A stretch of DNA of 64,000 bases from Rubricella aquisinus (GTDB lineage: Bacteria > Pseudomonadota > Alphaproteobacteria > Rhodobacterales > Rhodobacteraceae), in assembly GCF_014199445.1 (NCBI RefSeq), contig NZ_JACIJS010000005.1, positions 248,001 to 312,000 on the forward strand, read 5' to 3'. Below the pieces are notes generated by a model. The model ran no database searches and had not been told where the DNA came from. It saw nothing but the letters and a program-made list of their open reading frames with translations. This document shows, piece by piece, positions 1 through 8,136 of this stretch (positions within the stretch are counted from its first letter, which is position 1; the number at the start of each line of letters is the position of its first letter). Position numbers and translations under genes: made by a program.

Positions 1-542
1 GCGATGCGGCTGTCGAAATACGGCCCTTCGCCGGTCAGACGGCCATAGACTTCATCCGCGACCTTATGCGCGATCCGACGCCAATCCTGAGGCGGGGCGG
101 TGAACCGCACGCCGTCGCCAATTTCGCGCTGCATGAACACATCGAACAGGCGGAAATCGACCTGCAGCAGGCCATCTGCGGTGGTCGATGCCTCCCCCAC
201 GATCAGCCCTTGTGCGTTGATCGCCTGCCAATCGGCAAAGGCAGGCGGCGCACTGATGCTGCCCACTTGAGAGATGTGGGCCTCCCGCGGGACTTCGCGA
301 AACAACCCAGTGCTCACGAGGTTCGACACCATCACCCGCGTGATCGGGTCTGCAAACTCAAGAGCTGCGTCATCCAGCGCGATGAATTGCGGAGCGGCGA
401 AGGGGACGGGTTCGCGAACCCCCTGATCAATCACGATCCGCAATGGCCCCGGCCCGTCCGCAGGTGTCGTTTGAGCCATGGAAGACGGAGCCGCGAGGGC
501 AGCGCAAAGCGCGAAGGCGAGAGCGGCGATCGGTTTCATCAT
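1..542 (-). CDS. tolB: TolB, N-terminal part (runs off window start)
   Basis: Periplasmic beta-propeller component of the Tol-Pal system, which keeps the outer membrane attached and constricting at division. Only about 180 N-terminal residues are in the window. Reading leftwards from 542 the frame opens MMKPIAALAFALCAALAA, a Sec signal peptide probably cut after SMA-QT. The TolB N-terminal domain follows, including the segments FADWQAINAQGLIVGEA and RIAHKVADEVYGRLTGE. The frame has no stop and continues beyond position 1. The start ATG overlaps the tolA stop (TGATG), which implies translational coupling in a ybgC-tolQ-tolR-tolA-tolB operon. A second ATG follows directly, so the start could be 539. 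Confidence 0.95.
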   Translation of the reverse strand, partial: MMKPIAALAFALCAALAAPSSMAQTTPADGPGPLRIVIDQGVREPVPFAAPQFIALDDAALEFADPITRVMVSNLVSTGLFREVPREAHISQVGSISAPPAFADWQAINAQGLIVGEASTTADGLLQVDFRLFDVFMQREIGDGVRFTAPPQDWRRIAHKVADEVYGRLTGEGPYFDSRI

Positions 543-1732
543 CAGAATCCTATCTGCTGTGTGCTGGGGTCGAAGGTGATTTCCACCTCCTGCCAGCGGG
601 CATATTTTTCGACCGGCAGGCGAATGTCGCCTCGGAAGCTGGCCTGAAGCACGGCGCGCTGCGCGGCCTGAAACGCGCGTGCGAACGCACCCTGCGGATT
701 GGCGGGCGTGACCGCGCGGACTTCACCATTGACCACCGTCCCGTCCTGCGCGAGCCGGAAAGAGACGGTAACGATCAATTCATCGGAATTTGGCAGACCA
801 TCAAGGATCGCGAGGTTCCAATATTGGCGGATTGCCGCCTTGAACCCGTCGATTTCGCCAATGGTGAGCGGCGCACCAACAGGGGCGGATTGCGCCGTTT
901 CAGTCTGTGCCGCAGGGGCCGGTTCGGGATCAGCGGGCTGATCGGCCTCGGCTGCCTCAACCACGCTTTGCGGGCGCGCAGGCGGCGGGGCTGCGGCGAC
1001 GGGGGCCGTGGTGGTGTTGTCCACATCGGCAAACTCCTCGGTCGTCTCCGGGGCCGGGGCTTCGTCGGTGTCGGTGATCTCTGGCACGATCTGATCCGAG
1101 CTTTCCTCGGGCGCTGTGGCGTCCTGCTCTTGAACCGGGGTTTCCGTTGGGGTCTCCCCCTGTGCGACCTCTTCCTGCCGCTCGTCGGCGCGGCGCACAT
1201 CCTCGGGCGGGCGCGGGTTGGAGCGGGTCGTGATCCGGGGGGCCTGCCGCGGCGGGGCGGCGGGTGACATGGTGGGGCGGTTGAGCGTCGGGCGGCTGGT
1301 CGGAGCGGCCTGCGCCATCGGGCGCACCATCGCGAGGTCATTCTGCTGCGGCAGTCGCTGTGCCAGATCGACCGTATTCACATTGGCAGTCACCGTGGGT
1401 CGGGTGCGGATATCGCTCAAATCCGCCTGCGCATCTGCCTCGCTCGGATCCTCAGGGCCGGAAATGTCGGTGACTTCGACCTCCGTTTCGACCTCATCGG
1501 TATTGGCGTCCTGAATGCTCTCCTCCGGCGTGCTGAGCGCGAGCATCTCGGTCGGTACGAATTCGGGCGCGGAGGAGGTGAGCGCGTCGAATTGCGCTTC
1601 GCTCAGAATATCGACCTCGGACACCTCGATCAGGTCCTCGTCCAAGGGCGGCGCGTTGAACATGCCGTCAAACACGGCGAACAGGATCAACCCGCCGTGA
1701 AGTGCGACCGATATGGCAAGGCCCGTGCGCAT
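542..1732 (-). CDS. tolA: TolA, inner-membrane anchored periplasmic linker
   Basis: TolA couples proton-motive-force sensing by TolQR to TolB-Pal at the outer membrane. The 396-residue product has one N-terminal membrane helix (about residues 4-23). A long low-complexity middle rich in Pro, Glu, Ala and Thr (about 60-290) replaces the Ala/Lys helix of enterics. A compact C-terminal TolA/TonB-like domain (about 295-396) includes AIRQYWNL. Position between tolR and tolB, with a 10-base gap to tolR and a stop-start overlap with tolB, supports the call despite the divergent middle. Divergent TolA of this kind is often annotated as an energy transducer TonB, but the gene order favours TolA. Confidence 0.9.
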   Translation of the reverse strand: MRTGLAISVALHGGLILFAVFDGMFNAPPLDEDLIEVSEVDILSEAQFDALTSSAPEFVPTEMLALSTPEESIQDANTDEVETEVEVTDISGPEDPSEADAQADLSDIRTRPTVTANVNTVDLAQRLPQQNDLAMVRPMAQAAPTSRPTLNRPTMSPAAPPRQAPRITTRSNPRPPEDVRRADERQEEVAQGETPTETPVQEQDATAPEESSDQIVPEITDTDEAPAPETTEEFADVDNTTTAPVAAAPPPARPQSVVEAAEADQPADPEPAPAAQTETAQSAPVGAPLTIGEIDGFKAAIRQYWNLAILDGLPNSDELIVTVSFRLAQDGTVVNGEVRAVTPANPQGAFARAFQAAQRAVLQASFRGDIRLPVEKYARWQEVEITFDPSTQQIGF

Positions 1733-1742
1733 CGCGCGCTGC

Positions 1743-2222
1743 TCACTCCACCGCGGACGCGCCGAAATCCGGCCCGCCCGTGCTTGTTACCAAGCCAATA
1801 TCGTTAAAACCGGCGGCGTTGAGCGCGCCCATCACCTGCGCCACGCGCGCATAGGACACCGCGCCATCGGCCCGCAAAAACAGTTTGTCATCGGTCCGCT
1901 GCGCCGCGATGGCGCGCAGGCGGGGGATCAGCTCGTCATCGGCAACCGGTGTCTCTTGCAAGGTCAGCGCCCCATCCGCACCGAGCGTGAGCGCGAGTGG
2001 TGCCTCCTCCTCTGCCGGGAGCGGGCCTGCGGCGGTTTCGGGCAATTGCACCGGTACGCCCGTGGTCAGGAGCGGGGCCGCAACCATGAAGATGATCAGC
2101 AGCACCAGCATCACGTCCACAAAGGGCGTGACGTTAATCTCGGACATTTGGCCACCGCCCCGGCGCGACCGCCGCCGACGACTGCCACCCGATCCGCCGC
2201 CAGAGGGGAGCGTCGCACCCAT
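1743..2222 (-). CDS. tolR: TolR, ExbD/TolR-family biopolymer transport protein
   Basis: Inner-membrane TolR works with TolQ to harness the proton gradient for TolA movement. The product has a Gly/Arg-rich cytoplasmic N-terminus, then MSEINVTPFVDVMLVLLII, where the Asp of FVDVML lies at the start of the single membrane helix and is the conserved proton-pathway residue. A periplasmic ExbD domain follows. The start at 2222 (MGATLPS, 159 residues) leaves one base after the tolQ stop. An upstream in-frame ATG at 2243 would overlap tolQ by 20 bases and is less likely. Confidence 0.94.
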   Translation of the reverse strand: MGATLPSGGGSGGSRRRRSRRGGGQMSEINVTPFVDVMLVLLIIFMVAAPLLTTGVPVQLPETAAGPLPAEEEAPLALTLGADGALTLQETPVADDELIPRLRAIAAQRTDDKLFLRADGAVSYARVAQVMGALNAAGFNDIGLVTSTGGPDFGASAVE

Positions 2223-2223
2223 A

Positions 2224-2931
2224 TCAGGCGCCCTGCCGTTCAAACTGGCGGGACAGGATCATGGAAAACTCATCCGCGAAATTCTCGAAATCGCCCACCA
2301 CGCGGTCGCTGTCGGTGGATAGCTTGTTATAGAAAATCACCGCCGGGATCGCGGCCAACAGGCCAAGCCCGGTCGCCACCAGCGCCTCAGCGATACCGGG
2401 GGCCACAACAGCAAGGTTGGTCGATTGCATCACGGCGATCTGCTCAAACGAATGCTTGATCCCCCAGACCGTGCCGAACAGACCGATAAAGGGAGATGTC
2501 GCGCCGACAGAGGCCAACACGCCCAACCCGTTTGTCAGCTTTTCGTTCTCGCGCGCGATCACCACATTCATCGCCCGGTCCACGCGCTGTTGCGCGCCCG
2601 CGATCATGCCCTGACTGGTGGCACTGACGGATTTTTTCCATTCGCGCATACCCGCGGCAAAGATGGATTCGGCCGGGTTGCGGGGCTTGTCCCCGATCCG
2701 GTCGTAAATCTCGTCGAGCATCTGCCCCGACCAGAACGCTTTTTCAAACTGCGCGGTCGCCCGACGCACCTTGGAGTAGCGCATGGTGCGATCAATCACG
2801 ATGGCCCAGGACCATATGGATGCAATCACAAGGATGATCATTACGATCTTAACCGTCAGCGTCGCCCGAAGGAAAAGCGCGGTAAGGGTAAAATCGGCTG
2901 CCGAAATGGTGCCGAGTGCTTCTGCTTCCAT
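2224..2931 (-). CDS. tolQ: TolQ, MotA/TolQ/ExbB proton channel family
   Basis: Inner-membrane stator-like protein of the Tol-Pal motor. It has 235 residues, the family's usual length, with three hydrophobic segments: near residues 20-45 (ALFLRATLTVKIVMIILVIA), about 140-165 (GLGVLASVGATSPFIGLFGTVWGI) and about 180-205 (GIAEALVATGLGLLAAIPAV). The GLFGTVWGI and EALVATGLGLLAAIPA signatures are typical of TolQ/ExbB. It precedes tolR and follows ybgC after 114 bases. Confidence 0.96.
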   Translation of the reverse strand: MEAEALGTISAADFTLTALFLRATLTVKIVMIILVIASIWSWAIVIDRTMRYSKVRRATAQFEKAFWSGQMLDEIYDRIGDKPRNPAESIFAAGMREWKKSVSATSQGMIAGAQQRVDRAMNVVIARENEKLTNGLGVLASVGATSPFIGLFGTVWGIKHSFEQIAVMQSTNLAVVAPGIAEALVATGLGLLAAIPAVIFYNKLSTDSDRVVGDFENFADEFSMILSRQFERQGA

Positions 2932-3045
2932 CTTAAATCGCCCGTATGTCTGTGGTTCTGTTGACCGCCCACATGCTTTTTGAGGTATTTCAACGCCCGT
3001 TTCAAGTTTGGCAAGGATTTCCGCCGATGCCCACCGTGAAAAGCG

Positions 3046-3462
3046 TCACGAAGCCGTCTCATCCCCTAAAAGAGCGATGAAATTATGGCGAATATCCGCC
3101 GGGATCCGGACAGGCCGCCCAGCGAGTGTCATGCAGGCGACCCCGATCCGCGCTGACAGCAAAACCGTATCGCCCCGCAGCACACGCTGGGGCATCACGA
3201 AACTGGCCCCCTTCATGTCCGACAGGCCCGTCTCGATCGTCAGCACATCGTCAAACCGGGCGGGGCGCAGGTAATCCGCCTCAACCCGGCGCACGACGAA
3301 CACGATGCCGTCCCGCTCTTTCATGTCTGACTGGGAAATGCCGGCCGCGCGCACGGCATCTGACCGCCCGCGCTCAAGGAATTTCAGGTAGTTTGCGTAA
3401 TAGACGACACCGCCCATGTCGGTGTCCTCATAATAGACGCGAAATGTCGATGTGAACGCCAA
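3046..3462 (-). CDS. ybgC: YbgC, Tol-Pal-associated acyl-CoA thioesterase
   Basis: Hot-dog fold 4-hydroxybenzoyl-CoA thioesterase-like enzyme found at the head of tol-pal operons and thought to act on acyl-CoA or acyl-ACP in phospholipid metabolism. The 138-residue product shows the family signature YYEDTDMGGVVYYANYLKF near the N-terminus, with the catalytic Asp in DTDMGGVVY, and then ERGRSDAVRAAG. Size and position before tolQ both match YbgC. The start at 3462 gives MAFTSTFRVYYEDTD. Confidence 0.94.
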   Translation of the reverse strand: MAFTSTFRVYYEDTDMGGVVYYANYLKFLERGRSDAVRAAGISQSDMKERDGIVFVVRRVEADYLRPARFDDVLTIETGLSDMKGASFVMPQRVLRGDTVLLSARIGVACMTLAGRPVRIPADIRHNFIALLGDETAS

Positions 3463-3526
3463 GGCACCCCTCCCCCGTCACCAATCCCCCGCCCATCATG
3501 GCGGAGAGTGCGGGGGAAGGCCATGC

Positions 3527-4360
3527 TTAACCTTGGTTCAACAGGCTTTCGGTGCTGGCAAAGAACATCGCCTGACTGACCGACGAGCGCACCTGCTCTT
3601 CGCTGAAGGGTTTGGTGATCAGGAACGCAGGCTCGGGCCGCTCCCCGGTCAATAGACGCTCGGGATAAGCGGTGATGAAGATCACTGGCGTCTCACTTTC
3701 CCGGCTCAGGATGTCATTGATCGCATCAATCCCTGATGACCCATCCGCAAGCTGGATATCGGCAAGGATCAGATCGGGCGCTTCGCGTTTTTGCAGCGCG
3801 ATGGCCGCATCGCGGGTCCGTGCAACGCCAACGACGCTGTGACCAAGAGTGGTGACGATGGAGCGCAGATCCATCGCGATGATCGGCTCGTCCTCGATGA
3901 TCATCACCCGCCCGCGCATCCCGTCAGCCATATCGTTCAGCCCGATGGTGAGCAATTGGTCGGCCTCATCGCGGCTCACGCCCAGAATGGCGGCAATGTC
4001 TTCGATGCGGAAGCCTTCCATGCGGGACAGGAGCATTGCTTCGCGGGTTTTGGGGGTGAGGGCGGAAAGTCGGTCGAAGGCGCGGGCCGCAAGCGTTCCA
4101 TCTTCCGTTGGTGCGGGCTGATCGCCATGCACACCCTCTCCGGCCCAAACCTTTTGGAAAATCGCGAACAACGCGGCCCGGCCAGAGAGATCGGCGCGGA
4201 GTTGACTTGGCTCGTCAACCAGTCGTGCAAGGGTTGCCGTCGCCAAACCATCACCCAAGGTCTGCGATCCGGTAAGCGCCCGTGCATACCGCCGCAAATA
4301 CGGCAGTTCCTGAACCGCAAGCGCGTGAAGGTCGATTTCGGGGGAAGGCTGGGCCATCAA
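3527..4360 (-). CDS. phyR: PhyR, general stress response anti-anti-sigma regulator
   Basis: PhyR is the partner-switch protein of the alphaproteobacterial general stress response: when phosphorylated it binds NepR and frees sigma-EcfG. The 277-residue protein has the expected order, an N-terminal sigma-like domain (about 1-145, with the sigma4-like stretch RMEGFRIEDIAAILGVSRDEA) and then a receiver domain (about 150-270). Receiver residues are visible: acidic E156/D157, phosphoacceptor D201 in LILADIQLADG, T230 in VIFITAYPE, and K250 in LITKPF. It is divergent from nepR-ecfG across an intergenic region that carries an EcfG-type promoter facing phyR, so positive autoregulation is expected. ATG at 4357 is an alternative start. 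Confidence 0.96.
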   Translation of the reverse strand: MMAQPSPEIDLHALAVQELPYLRRYARALTGSQTLGDGLATATLARLVDEPSQLRADLSGRAALFAIFQKVWAGEGVHGDQPAPTEDGTLAARAFDRLSALTPKTREAMLLSRMEGFRIEDIAAILGVSRDEADQLLTIGLNDMADGMRGRVMIIEDEPIIAMDLRSIVTTLGHSVVGVARTRDAAIALQKREAPDLILADIQLADGSSGIDAINDILSRESETPVIFITAYPERLLTGERPEPAFLITKPFSEEQVRSSVSQAMFFASTESLLNQG

Positions 4361-4389
4361 GTTTTCTCCGACGGAATGTCATTTCGTTT

Positions 4390-4414
4390 GGAACCTAACG
4401 CGGGCGCGGGCGTT
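4390..4414 (+). promoter_or_regulatory. EcfG-type promoter P1 for nepR-ecfG
   Basis: GGAAC at 4390-4394, 16 bases, then CGTT at 4411-4414, an exact sigma-EcfG consensus pointing at nepR (start 4508). It is embedded in a near-perfect inverted repeat, so the same DNA also forms the phyR promoter. Confidence 0.8.
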
Positions 4415-4421
4415 AAGTTCC
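4397..4421 (-). promoter_or_regulatory. EcfG-type promoter for phyR
   Basis: Read on the minus strand this is GGAAC, 16 bases, CGTT: GGAAC at 4421-4417 and CGTT at 4400-4397. It matches the alphaproteobacterial sigma-EcfG consensus (GGAAC-N16/17-CGTT) exactly. It lies about 37 bases upstream of the phyR start and shares almost all of its bases with the opposing promoter at 4390-4414. Confidence 0.85.
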
Positions 4422-4449
4422 AAACGGAAGGCTTTATTTCCTTCTTCAT

Positions 4450-4474
4450 GGAACTAAATGCGCAGCATCGCGTT
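4450..4474 (+). promoter_or_regulatory. EcfG-type promoter P2 for nepR-ecfG
   Basis: GGAAC at 4450-4454, 16 bases, CGTT at 4471-4474: a second exact EcfG consensus on the plus strand, 60 bases downstream of the first and about 34 bases before the nepR start. The nepR-ecfG unit therefore has tandem autoregulated promoters. Confidence 0.85.
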
Positions 4475-4507
4475 TGCTGCCCACGATCACCGAACATGGG
4501 ACACGGT

Positions 4508-4675
4508 ATGCCAGAGGCGAAAAACAAGCGTGGAAACAGCGCGTCCGAGTTGGATCGCCAGATCGAGGAGAACCTCCGCAGGGCATATGAAGACACCCTG
4601 AAAGAGGCGATCCCGGACGAAATGGCCCAACTCTTGCAAAAGCTGAAGTCGCAAGGTGAGGGAGCCTCTAAATGA
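4508..4675 (+). CDS. nepR: NepR, anti-sigma factor of sigma-EcfG
   Basis: Small anti-sigma factor that sequesters EcfG until phosphorylated PhyR binds it. The 55-residue product reads MPEAKNKRGN, then the NepR helical core QIEENLRRAYEDTLKEAIPD and EMAQLLQKLK, matching the family pattern (I..NLR..Y...L.E.IPD....LL..L). The stop overlaps the ecfG start (ATGA), so the two are translationally coupled. ATG at 4496 is an in-frame alternative, but 4508 has a purine-rich GGGA about six bases upstream. It lies directly downstream of two EcfG-type promoters. Confidence 0.92.
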   Translation: MPEAKNKRGNSASELDRQIEENLRRAYEDTLKEAIPDEMAQLLQKLKSQGEGASK

Positions 4676-5223
4676 GCCATCGCGATCCCCGCGAAGAAAT
4701 GGTGGATTATATCCCATCATTGCGTGCTTTTGCGCGTGCGCTCACCCAAAACCACGCTGCCGCTGATGACCTGGTGCAAGACGCCATCGTGAAAGCATGG
4801 GCCAATATCGACAAATACAAGGTCGGTACGAACCTGCAGGCTTGGATGTTCACCATTCTGCGCAACACCCATTATTCCAACCTGCGCAAACATCGGCGCG
4901 AGGTGGAGGACGTGGACGGCAACCACGCGGCCAAACTTGCCGAAAAAGCGCCGCAAGATTCTGCGATGATCTTTAACGATTTCAAAACCGCTTTCATGCA
5001 ATTGCCCGTGGATCAGCGGGAGGCGCTCGTGCTCGTCGGCGCATCCGGCTATTCCTATGAAGAAGCTGCGGAGATGTGTGAGTGCGCCGTCGGAACGATG
5101 AAAAGCCGCGTCAACCGCGCCCGCACCAAGCTGGCGGAATTGATGCAGCTCGACGAAGGGGAGGATGTCATCACGACGGAGGGCACGGCCCTCGCCTCCC
5201 TTGGTGGCTCGGCGGTCGCGTAA
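4672..5223 (+). CDS. ecfG: RNA polymerase sigma factor EcfG
   Basis: ECF15-type general stress sigma factor recognising GGAAC...CGTT promoters. The 183-residue protein has sigma2 (about 10-75: FARALTQNHAAADDLVQDAI, then TNLQAWMFTILRN) and sigma4 (about 110-160: LPVDQREALVLVGASGYSYE, then the AVGTMKSRVNRAR recognition helix). The start overlaps the nepR stop. The sensor kinase begins six bases after the ecfG stop, so a nepR-ecfG-kinase operon is likely. Confidence 0.96.
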   Translation: MSHRDPREEMVDYIPSLRAFARALTQNHAAADDLVQDAIVKAWANIDKYKVGTNLQAWMFTILRNTHYSNLRKHRREVEDVDGNHAAKLAEKAPQDSAMIFNDFKTAFMQLPVDQREALVLVGASGYSYEEAAEMCECAVGTMKSRVNRARTKLAELMQLDEGEDVITTEGTALASLGGSAVA

Positions 5224-5228
5224 GCACG

Positions 5229-6965
5229 ATGACCGGGCTGGCGCGTTGGATCACCGGGCTATCGTTGACCGCGCGTGTGGTGGCAATGCTTGCCATTGCC
5301 CTTTTGCCGCTGGGGCTGATCGCGGTCCATCAAACGAACCAAACCGTCGAAGAGACCCGCGCGCTGGAACGCAGCGCGTTTCTGGGCGCGGCTGAACGCG
5401 CCGCGCGGGAGGAGCGCAACCTCCTTACAAAAACCTACGGGCAGGCCTCTGCCTTGGGTCATGTCATCGTCAATTACCGCGACAACCCGGCCCGCTGCGG
5501 GGAGATCCTTGCCTCCTTTGTCGAGGGGAGTGCAGAGCATATCTTTGCCGGGTTCATCCCGCTCGATGGAATGATGACCTGTTCGTCGAACGGGGTGACA
5601 CAGGATTTCTCGGCCTCTCCCAATTTTGCTGCGGTCATGGAAGAAGCTGACGTGCGCGCTGTCGTGCGCGCCGCCGGGTCACAAACCGGGCGTCCTGTCA
5701 CCATCATCAGCGCCCCGGTGCGCGAGAATGGGGTGTTTTTGGGATATCTGTCCATTTCTGTTCCGACAATCCTGTTTGATGAAATGAGCGAACGCTCTGA
5801 AATGGTCACAATTGCGTTGCTGGACCGGGAAGACCGGCTTTTCGCCTCGCCCCGTGGCGCTGGTGGGGAACCATTTCCGCTTCCTGTCGATCTTTCCGTT
5901 CTTGACCGGAACAGGACCGGATCTTCAACCTTCATCGCCCGTGATGAGGGAGGGGAGCGTCGGCTCTACGCCATCATCCCGATTTTTGGGGACCAGATTT
6001 CCGGGCTGGCGAGCATGCCCATTGCCGGGGACGCACGCATCCTTGCGACGCGGTTCGCGCCGGTTCTGTTCCCGCTCATCATGTGGATCGTCAGCCTCGT
6101 CGTGGCGTTTCTGGCGGTTGACCGTCTGGTGATCCGCCATGTCAAACGGCTCGAAGCCTATGTGATCGCCTATTCGAACGGGGATCGTGAACCTCCCGCC
6201 AATCAGATGGACGACGCGCCCGGCGAATTGCGCAATCTCGGCGAAAGCCTGCGCACCCTTATCGCGCAGGTTGCACAGGATGAGGCCGACAGGGAGCGTG
6301 CGCTGGACGAAAAATCGGTCCTTCTCAAGGAAGTGCACCATCGGGTGAAAAACAACCTGCAACTCATCTCCTCGATCACGAATATGCAGATCCGGCTGGC
6401 GCACACCGCGGATGCCCGCGCCGCGTTGTCCCGCGTGCAGGAGCGTGTGCTGTCGCTCGCGGCGGTGCACCGGATGCTCTACACCGCCGCATCGCTCACA
6501 CAGGTCCGCGCGGATCACCTGATCGACGTGATCGTCAATCAGGTGTCCATGCTGGGCGATGAAAAGCGGCAACAAATCCATGTCGAGACGCGGTTGGAGC
6601 CTGTCGCGCTCTATCCCGATCAGGCGATGCCGCTCGCACTCTTGGTGTCGGAGGCGACGACGAACGCCATCAAACACATGACCAGCATCGACGCGCCATC
6701 GCGCCTGTCGATCTCCCTCACGCTCGACGCGGAGGACCAGATCACGCTCGTCATCGTCAACACCCTGCATAACCTGCCGGTGGCGACGGGGACCGACGAT
6801 GCGGAGGACGTGACCAGCGATGGCCTCGGCTCCCAACTGATCGAAGCCTTTGCCCAGCAATTGGATGCGGAGATGAATGTGGAAAAAACCGGCGGGCTTT
6901 ACCGTGTGGCGCTCACTTTCGCGCGCGCCGAATTCAGCGAAGAGGACGCGCCGCAAGGGAACTGA
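5229..6965 (+). CDS. Membrane sensor histidine kinase, HisKA_2 type, probable PhyR kinase
   Basis: Likely phosphodonor for PhyR. The start at 5229 gives 578 residues, MTGLARWITGLSLTARVVAM. A first membrane helix spans about 16-36, an extracytoplasmic sensory region about 37-275, a second helix about 278-300 (VLFPLIMWIVSLVVAFLAV), then a HAMP-like linker. The HisKA_2 dimerisation box is LLKEVHHRVKNNLQL, with the phosphorylatable His at 370/371, followed by an HATPase domain with the N-box SEATTNAIKHM and a glycine box DGLGSQLIEAFAQQL. HisKA_2/HWE kinases are the usual partners of PhyR. What it senses cannot be read from sequence. An open frame to 5082 overlaps ecfG and is rejected as a start. 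Confidence 0.92.
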   Translation: MTGLARWITGLSLTARVVAMLAIALLPLGLIAVHQTNQTVEETRALERSAFLGAAERAAREERNLLTKTYGQASALGHVIVNYRDNPARCGEILASFVEGSAEHIFAGFIPLDGMMTCSSNGVTQDFSASPNFAAVMEEADVRAVVRAAGSQTGRPVTIISAPVRENGVFLGYLSISVPTILFDEMSERSEMVTIALLDREDRLFASPRGAGGEPFPLPVDLSVLDRNRTGSSTFIARDEGGERRLYAIIPIFGDQISGLASMPIAGDARILATRFAPVLFPLIMWIVSLVVAFLAVDRLVIRHVKRLEAYVIAYSNGDREPPANQMDDAPGELRNLGESLRTLIAQVAQDEADRERALDEKSVLLKEVHHRVKNNLQLISSITNMQIRLAHTADARAALSRVQERVLSLAAVHRMLYTAASLTQVRADHLIDVIVNQVSMLGDEKRQQIHVETRLEPVALYPDQAMPLALLVSEATTNAIKHMTSIDAPSRLSISLTLDAEDQITLVIVNTLHNLPVATGTDDAEDVTSDGLGSQLIEAFAQQLDAEMNVEKTGGLYRVALTFARAEFSEEDAPQGN

Positions 6966-6982
6966 TCGGCCTTTCCTGCGTT
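6958..6982 (+). promoter_or_regulatory. EcfG-type promoter for the entericidin-like/amidoligase unit
   Basis: GGAAC at 6958-6962, 16 bases, CGTT at 6979-6982, an exact consensus overlapping the last codons of the kinase gene. It ends 35 bases before the small lipoprotein start at 7018. Confidence 0.8.
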
Positions 6983-7017
6983 AAGCATTTAGATACGTTA
7001 ACACCGGAGGGTTCCGC

Positions 7018-7158
7018 ATGTCCTTTGTCAAAGCTACTGGCCTCTTGTTGATTGCTGCACTCGGGCTGAGCGCATGCAACACACTTGAAGGCGCGGGCGA
7101 AGATATTCGCCGTGGCGGCGCTGCTATTTCCGACGCGGCACGCGACCTGTCCAACTAA
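7018..7158 (+). CDS. Entericidin EcnA/B-family small lipoprotein
   Basis: 46-residue lipoprotein. It opens MSFVKATGLLLIAALGLSAC, a lipoprotein signal peptide with lipobox LSAC (Cys20), followed by a short polar tail NTLEGAGEDIRRGGAAISDA. The N-T-x-x-G-x-G-x-D-I pattern is characteristic of the entericidin family, small envelope lipoproteins that are stress-induced in many alphaproteobacteria. A good ribosome-binding site, GGAGG at 7006-7010, sits seven bases before the ATG. It lies directly behind an EcfG-type promoter and three bases ahead of the amidoligase. Mature function is unknown. Confidence 0.85.
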   Translation: MSFVKATGLLLIAALGLSACNTLEGAGEDIRRGGAAISDAARDLSN

Positions 7159-7161
7159 CAT

Positions 7162-8136
7162 ATGCCCGCAACGGATCATCATATGGGCATTCCGCAGCCG
7201 CGGAATGCTAAAGGCGACGTGCGCTCAATCGGTGTCGAGCTCGAATTTGGCGGGATGACGGAGCGCGCGGCCGCCGATTGTGTGGCCGGCGTGTTCGGCG
7301 GGCAGGTCGAGAAGGCCGGGCCGCACCTGTTCAAAATCGACACGGCCGAGCATGGCGCATTTGAGGTCGAACTCGACAGTGCCTTCGCCAAGCAGGATGA
7401 TTTGTCTGACCTCACAGAGACGGCACTTGACCTGTCGCGCGGGCTGATCCCCGTTGAGATTGTGGCCCCGCCAATCCCGATCACGGCATTAACGGCGCTC
7501 GACACGCTTTGCGAAGCTCTCGCCGCAAAAGGGGCGGAGGGCACGGGCGGTGGCGTTCTTCAAGGCTTCGGCATGCACCTCAATGTGGAAGTGCATGGCA
7601 TGACCGGCGATGACATCACGCCGATCCTTCGCGCATTTGCGCTGATTGAGGATTGGGTGCGCGGCATTGATCCGATTGATCCGAGCCGCCGCGCGCTGCC
7701 CTTTGTGGATCCGTTTCCGCGCAGCCTTGTCGATGCATTGGCCAAGACGCCATCTCTGACCCTTGACGATTTGACGGCTCTGTATCTGACCCATGATCCA
7801 TCGCGGAACCGCGCACTTGATATGCTGCCGATTTTGGCGCTCCACGATGAGGACCAAGTGCGCGCCGCCATGCCAGAGGAAAAGATCGCGGCGCGTCCGA
7901 CCTATCATTACCGACTGCCCGATTGCCGGATCGGAGAGCCGGGATGGACCATCGCAGGGGAGGTCGCGAAATGGGCGGTGATCGAGACGGTCGCGGGCAA
8001 TGGCCCTGCCCTTGATGCCCTCGCCAAGGGATGGACCGCCCACCGCGACGCCCTCACCACGATCCGCCCTGACTGGGCCAAGGACGTTCAGACCATACTC
8101 GACGATCACGACATCAACACGGGAGCATTCCAATGA
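7162..8136 (+). CDS. Amidoligase family protein (glutamine-synthetase-like COOH-NH2 ligase)
   Basis: Predicted ATP-dependent enzyme forming an amide or isopeptide bond between a carboxylate and an amine (Amidoligase_2 family). The 324-residue cytoplasmic protein has the metal/ATP-binding core IGVELEFGG near residue 25 and FEVELDSAFAKQDD near 72, then GFGMHLNVEVHG near 135, like the acidic and His/Asn residues lining glutamine-synthetase-fold active sites. It is coupled by an ATGA overlap to a C26 glutamine amidotransferase, a pairing known for this family. It starts three bases after the entericidin-like gene, so EcfG control is probable. ATG at 7183 is an alternative start. The substrate is unknown. 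Confidence 0.85.
   Translation: MPATDHHMGIPQPRNAKGDVRSIGVELEFGGMTERAAADCVAGVFGGQVEKAGPHLFKIDTAEHGAFEVELDSAFAKQDDLSDLTETALDLSRGLIPVEIVAPPIPITALTALDTLCEALAAKGAEGTGGGVLQGFGMHLNVEVHGMTGDDITPILRAFALIEDWVRGIDPIDPSRRALPFVDPFPRSLVDALAKTPSLTLDDLTALYLTHDPSRNRALDMLPILALHDEDQVRAAMPEEKIAARPTYHYRLPDCRIGEPGWTIAGEVAKWAVIETVAGNGPALDALAKGWTAHRDALTTIRPDWAKDVQTILDDHDINTGAFQ

Larger units (their letters stand above)
4385..4426. repeat. Inverted repeat forming back-to-back EcfG promoters
   Basis: The left arm CGTTTGGAACCTAACG (4385-4400) and right arm CGTTAAGTTCCAAACG (4411-4426) are inverted copies matching at 15 of 16 positions, separated by ten bases (4401-4410). Each arm supplies the -35 of one promoter and the -10 of the opposing one. 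Confidence 0.9.

Noticed and set aside
5082-5228. Upstream start for the sensor kinase
   Set aside because: It would overlap ecfG by 140 bases with Arg-rich sequence. ATG at 5229 yields a normal N-terminus just before the first membrane helix.
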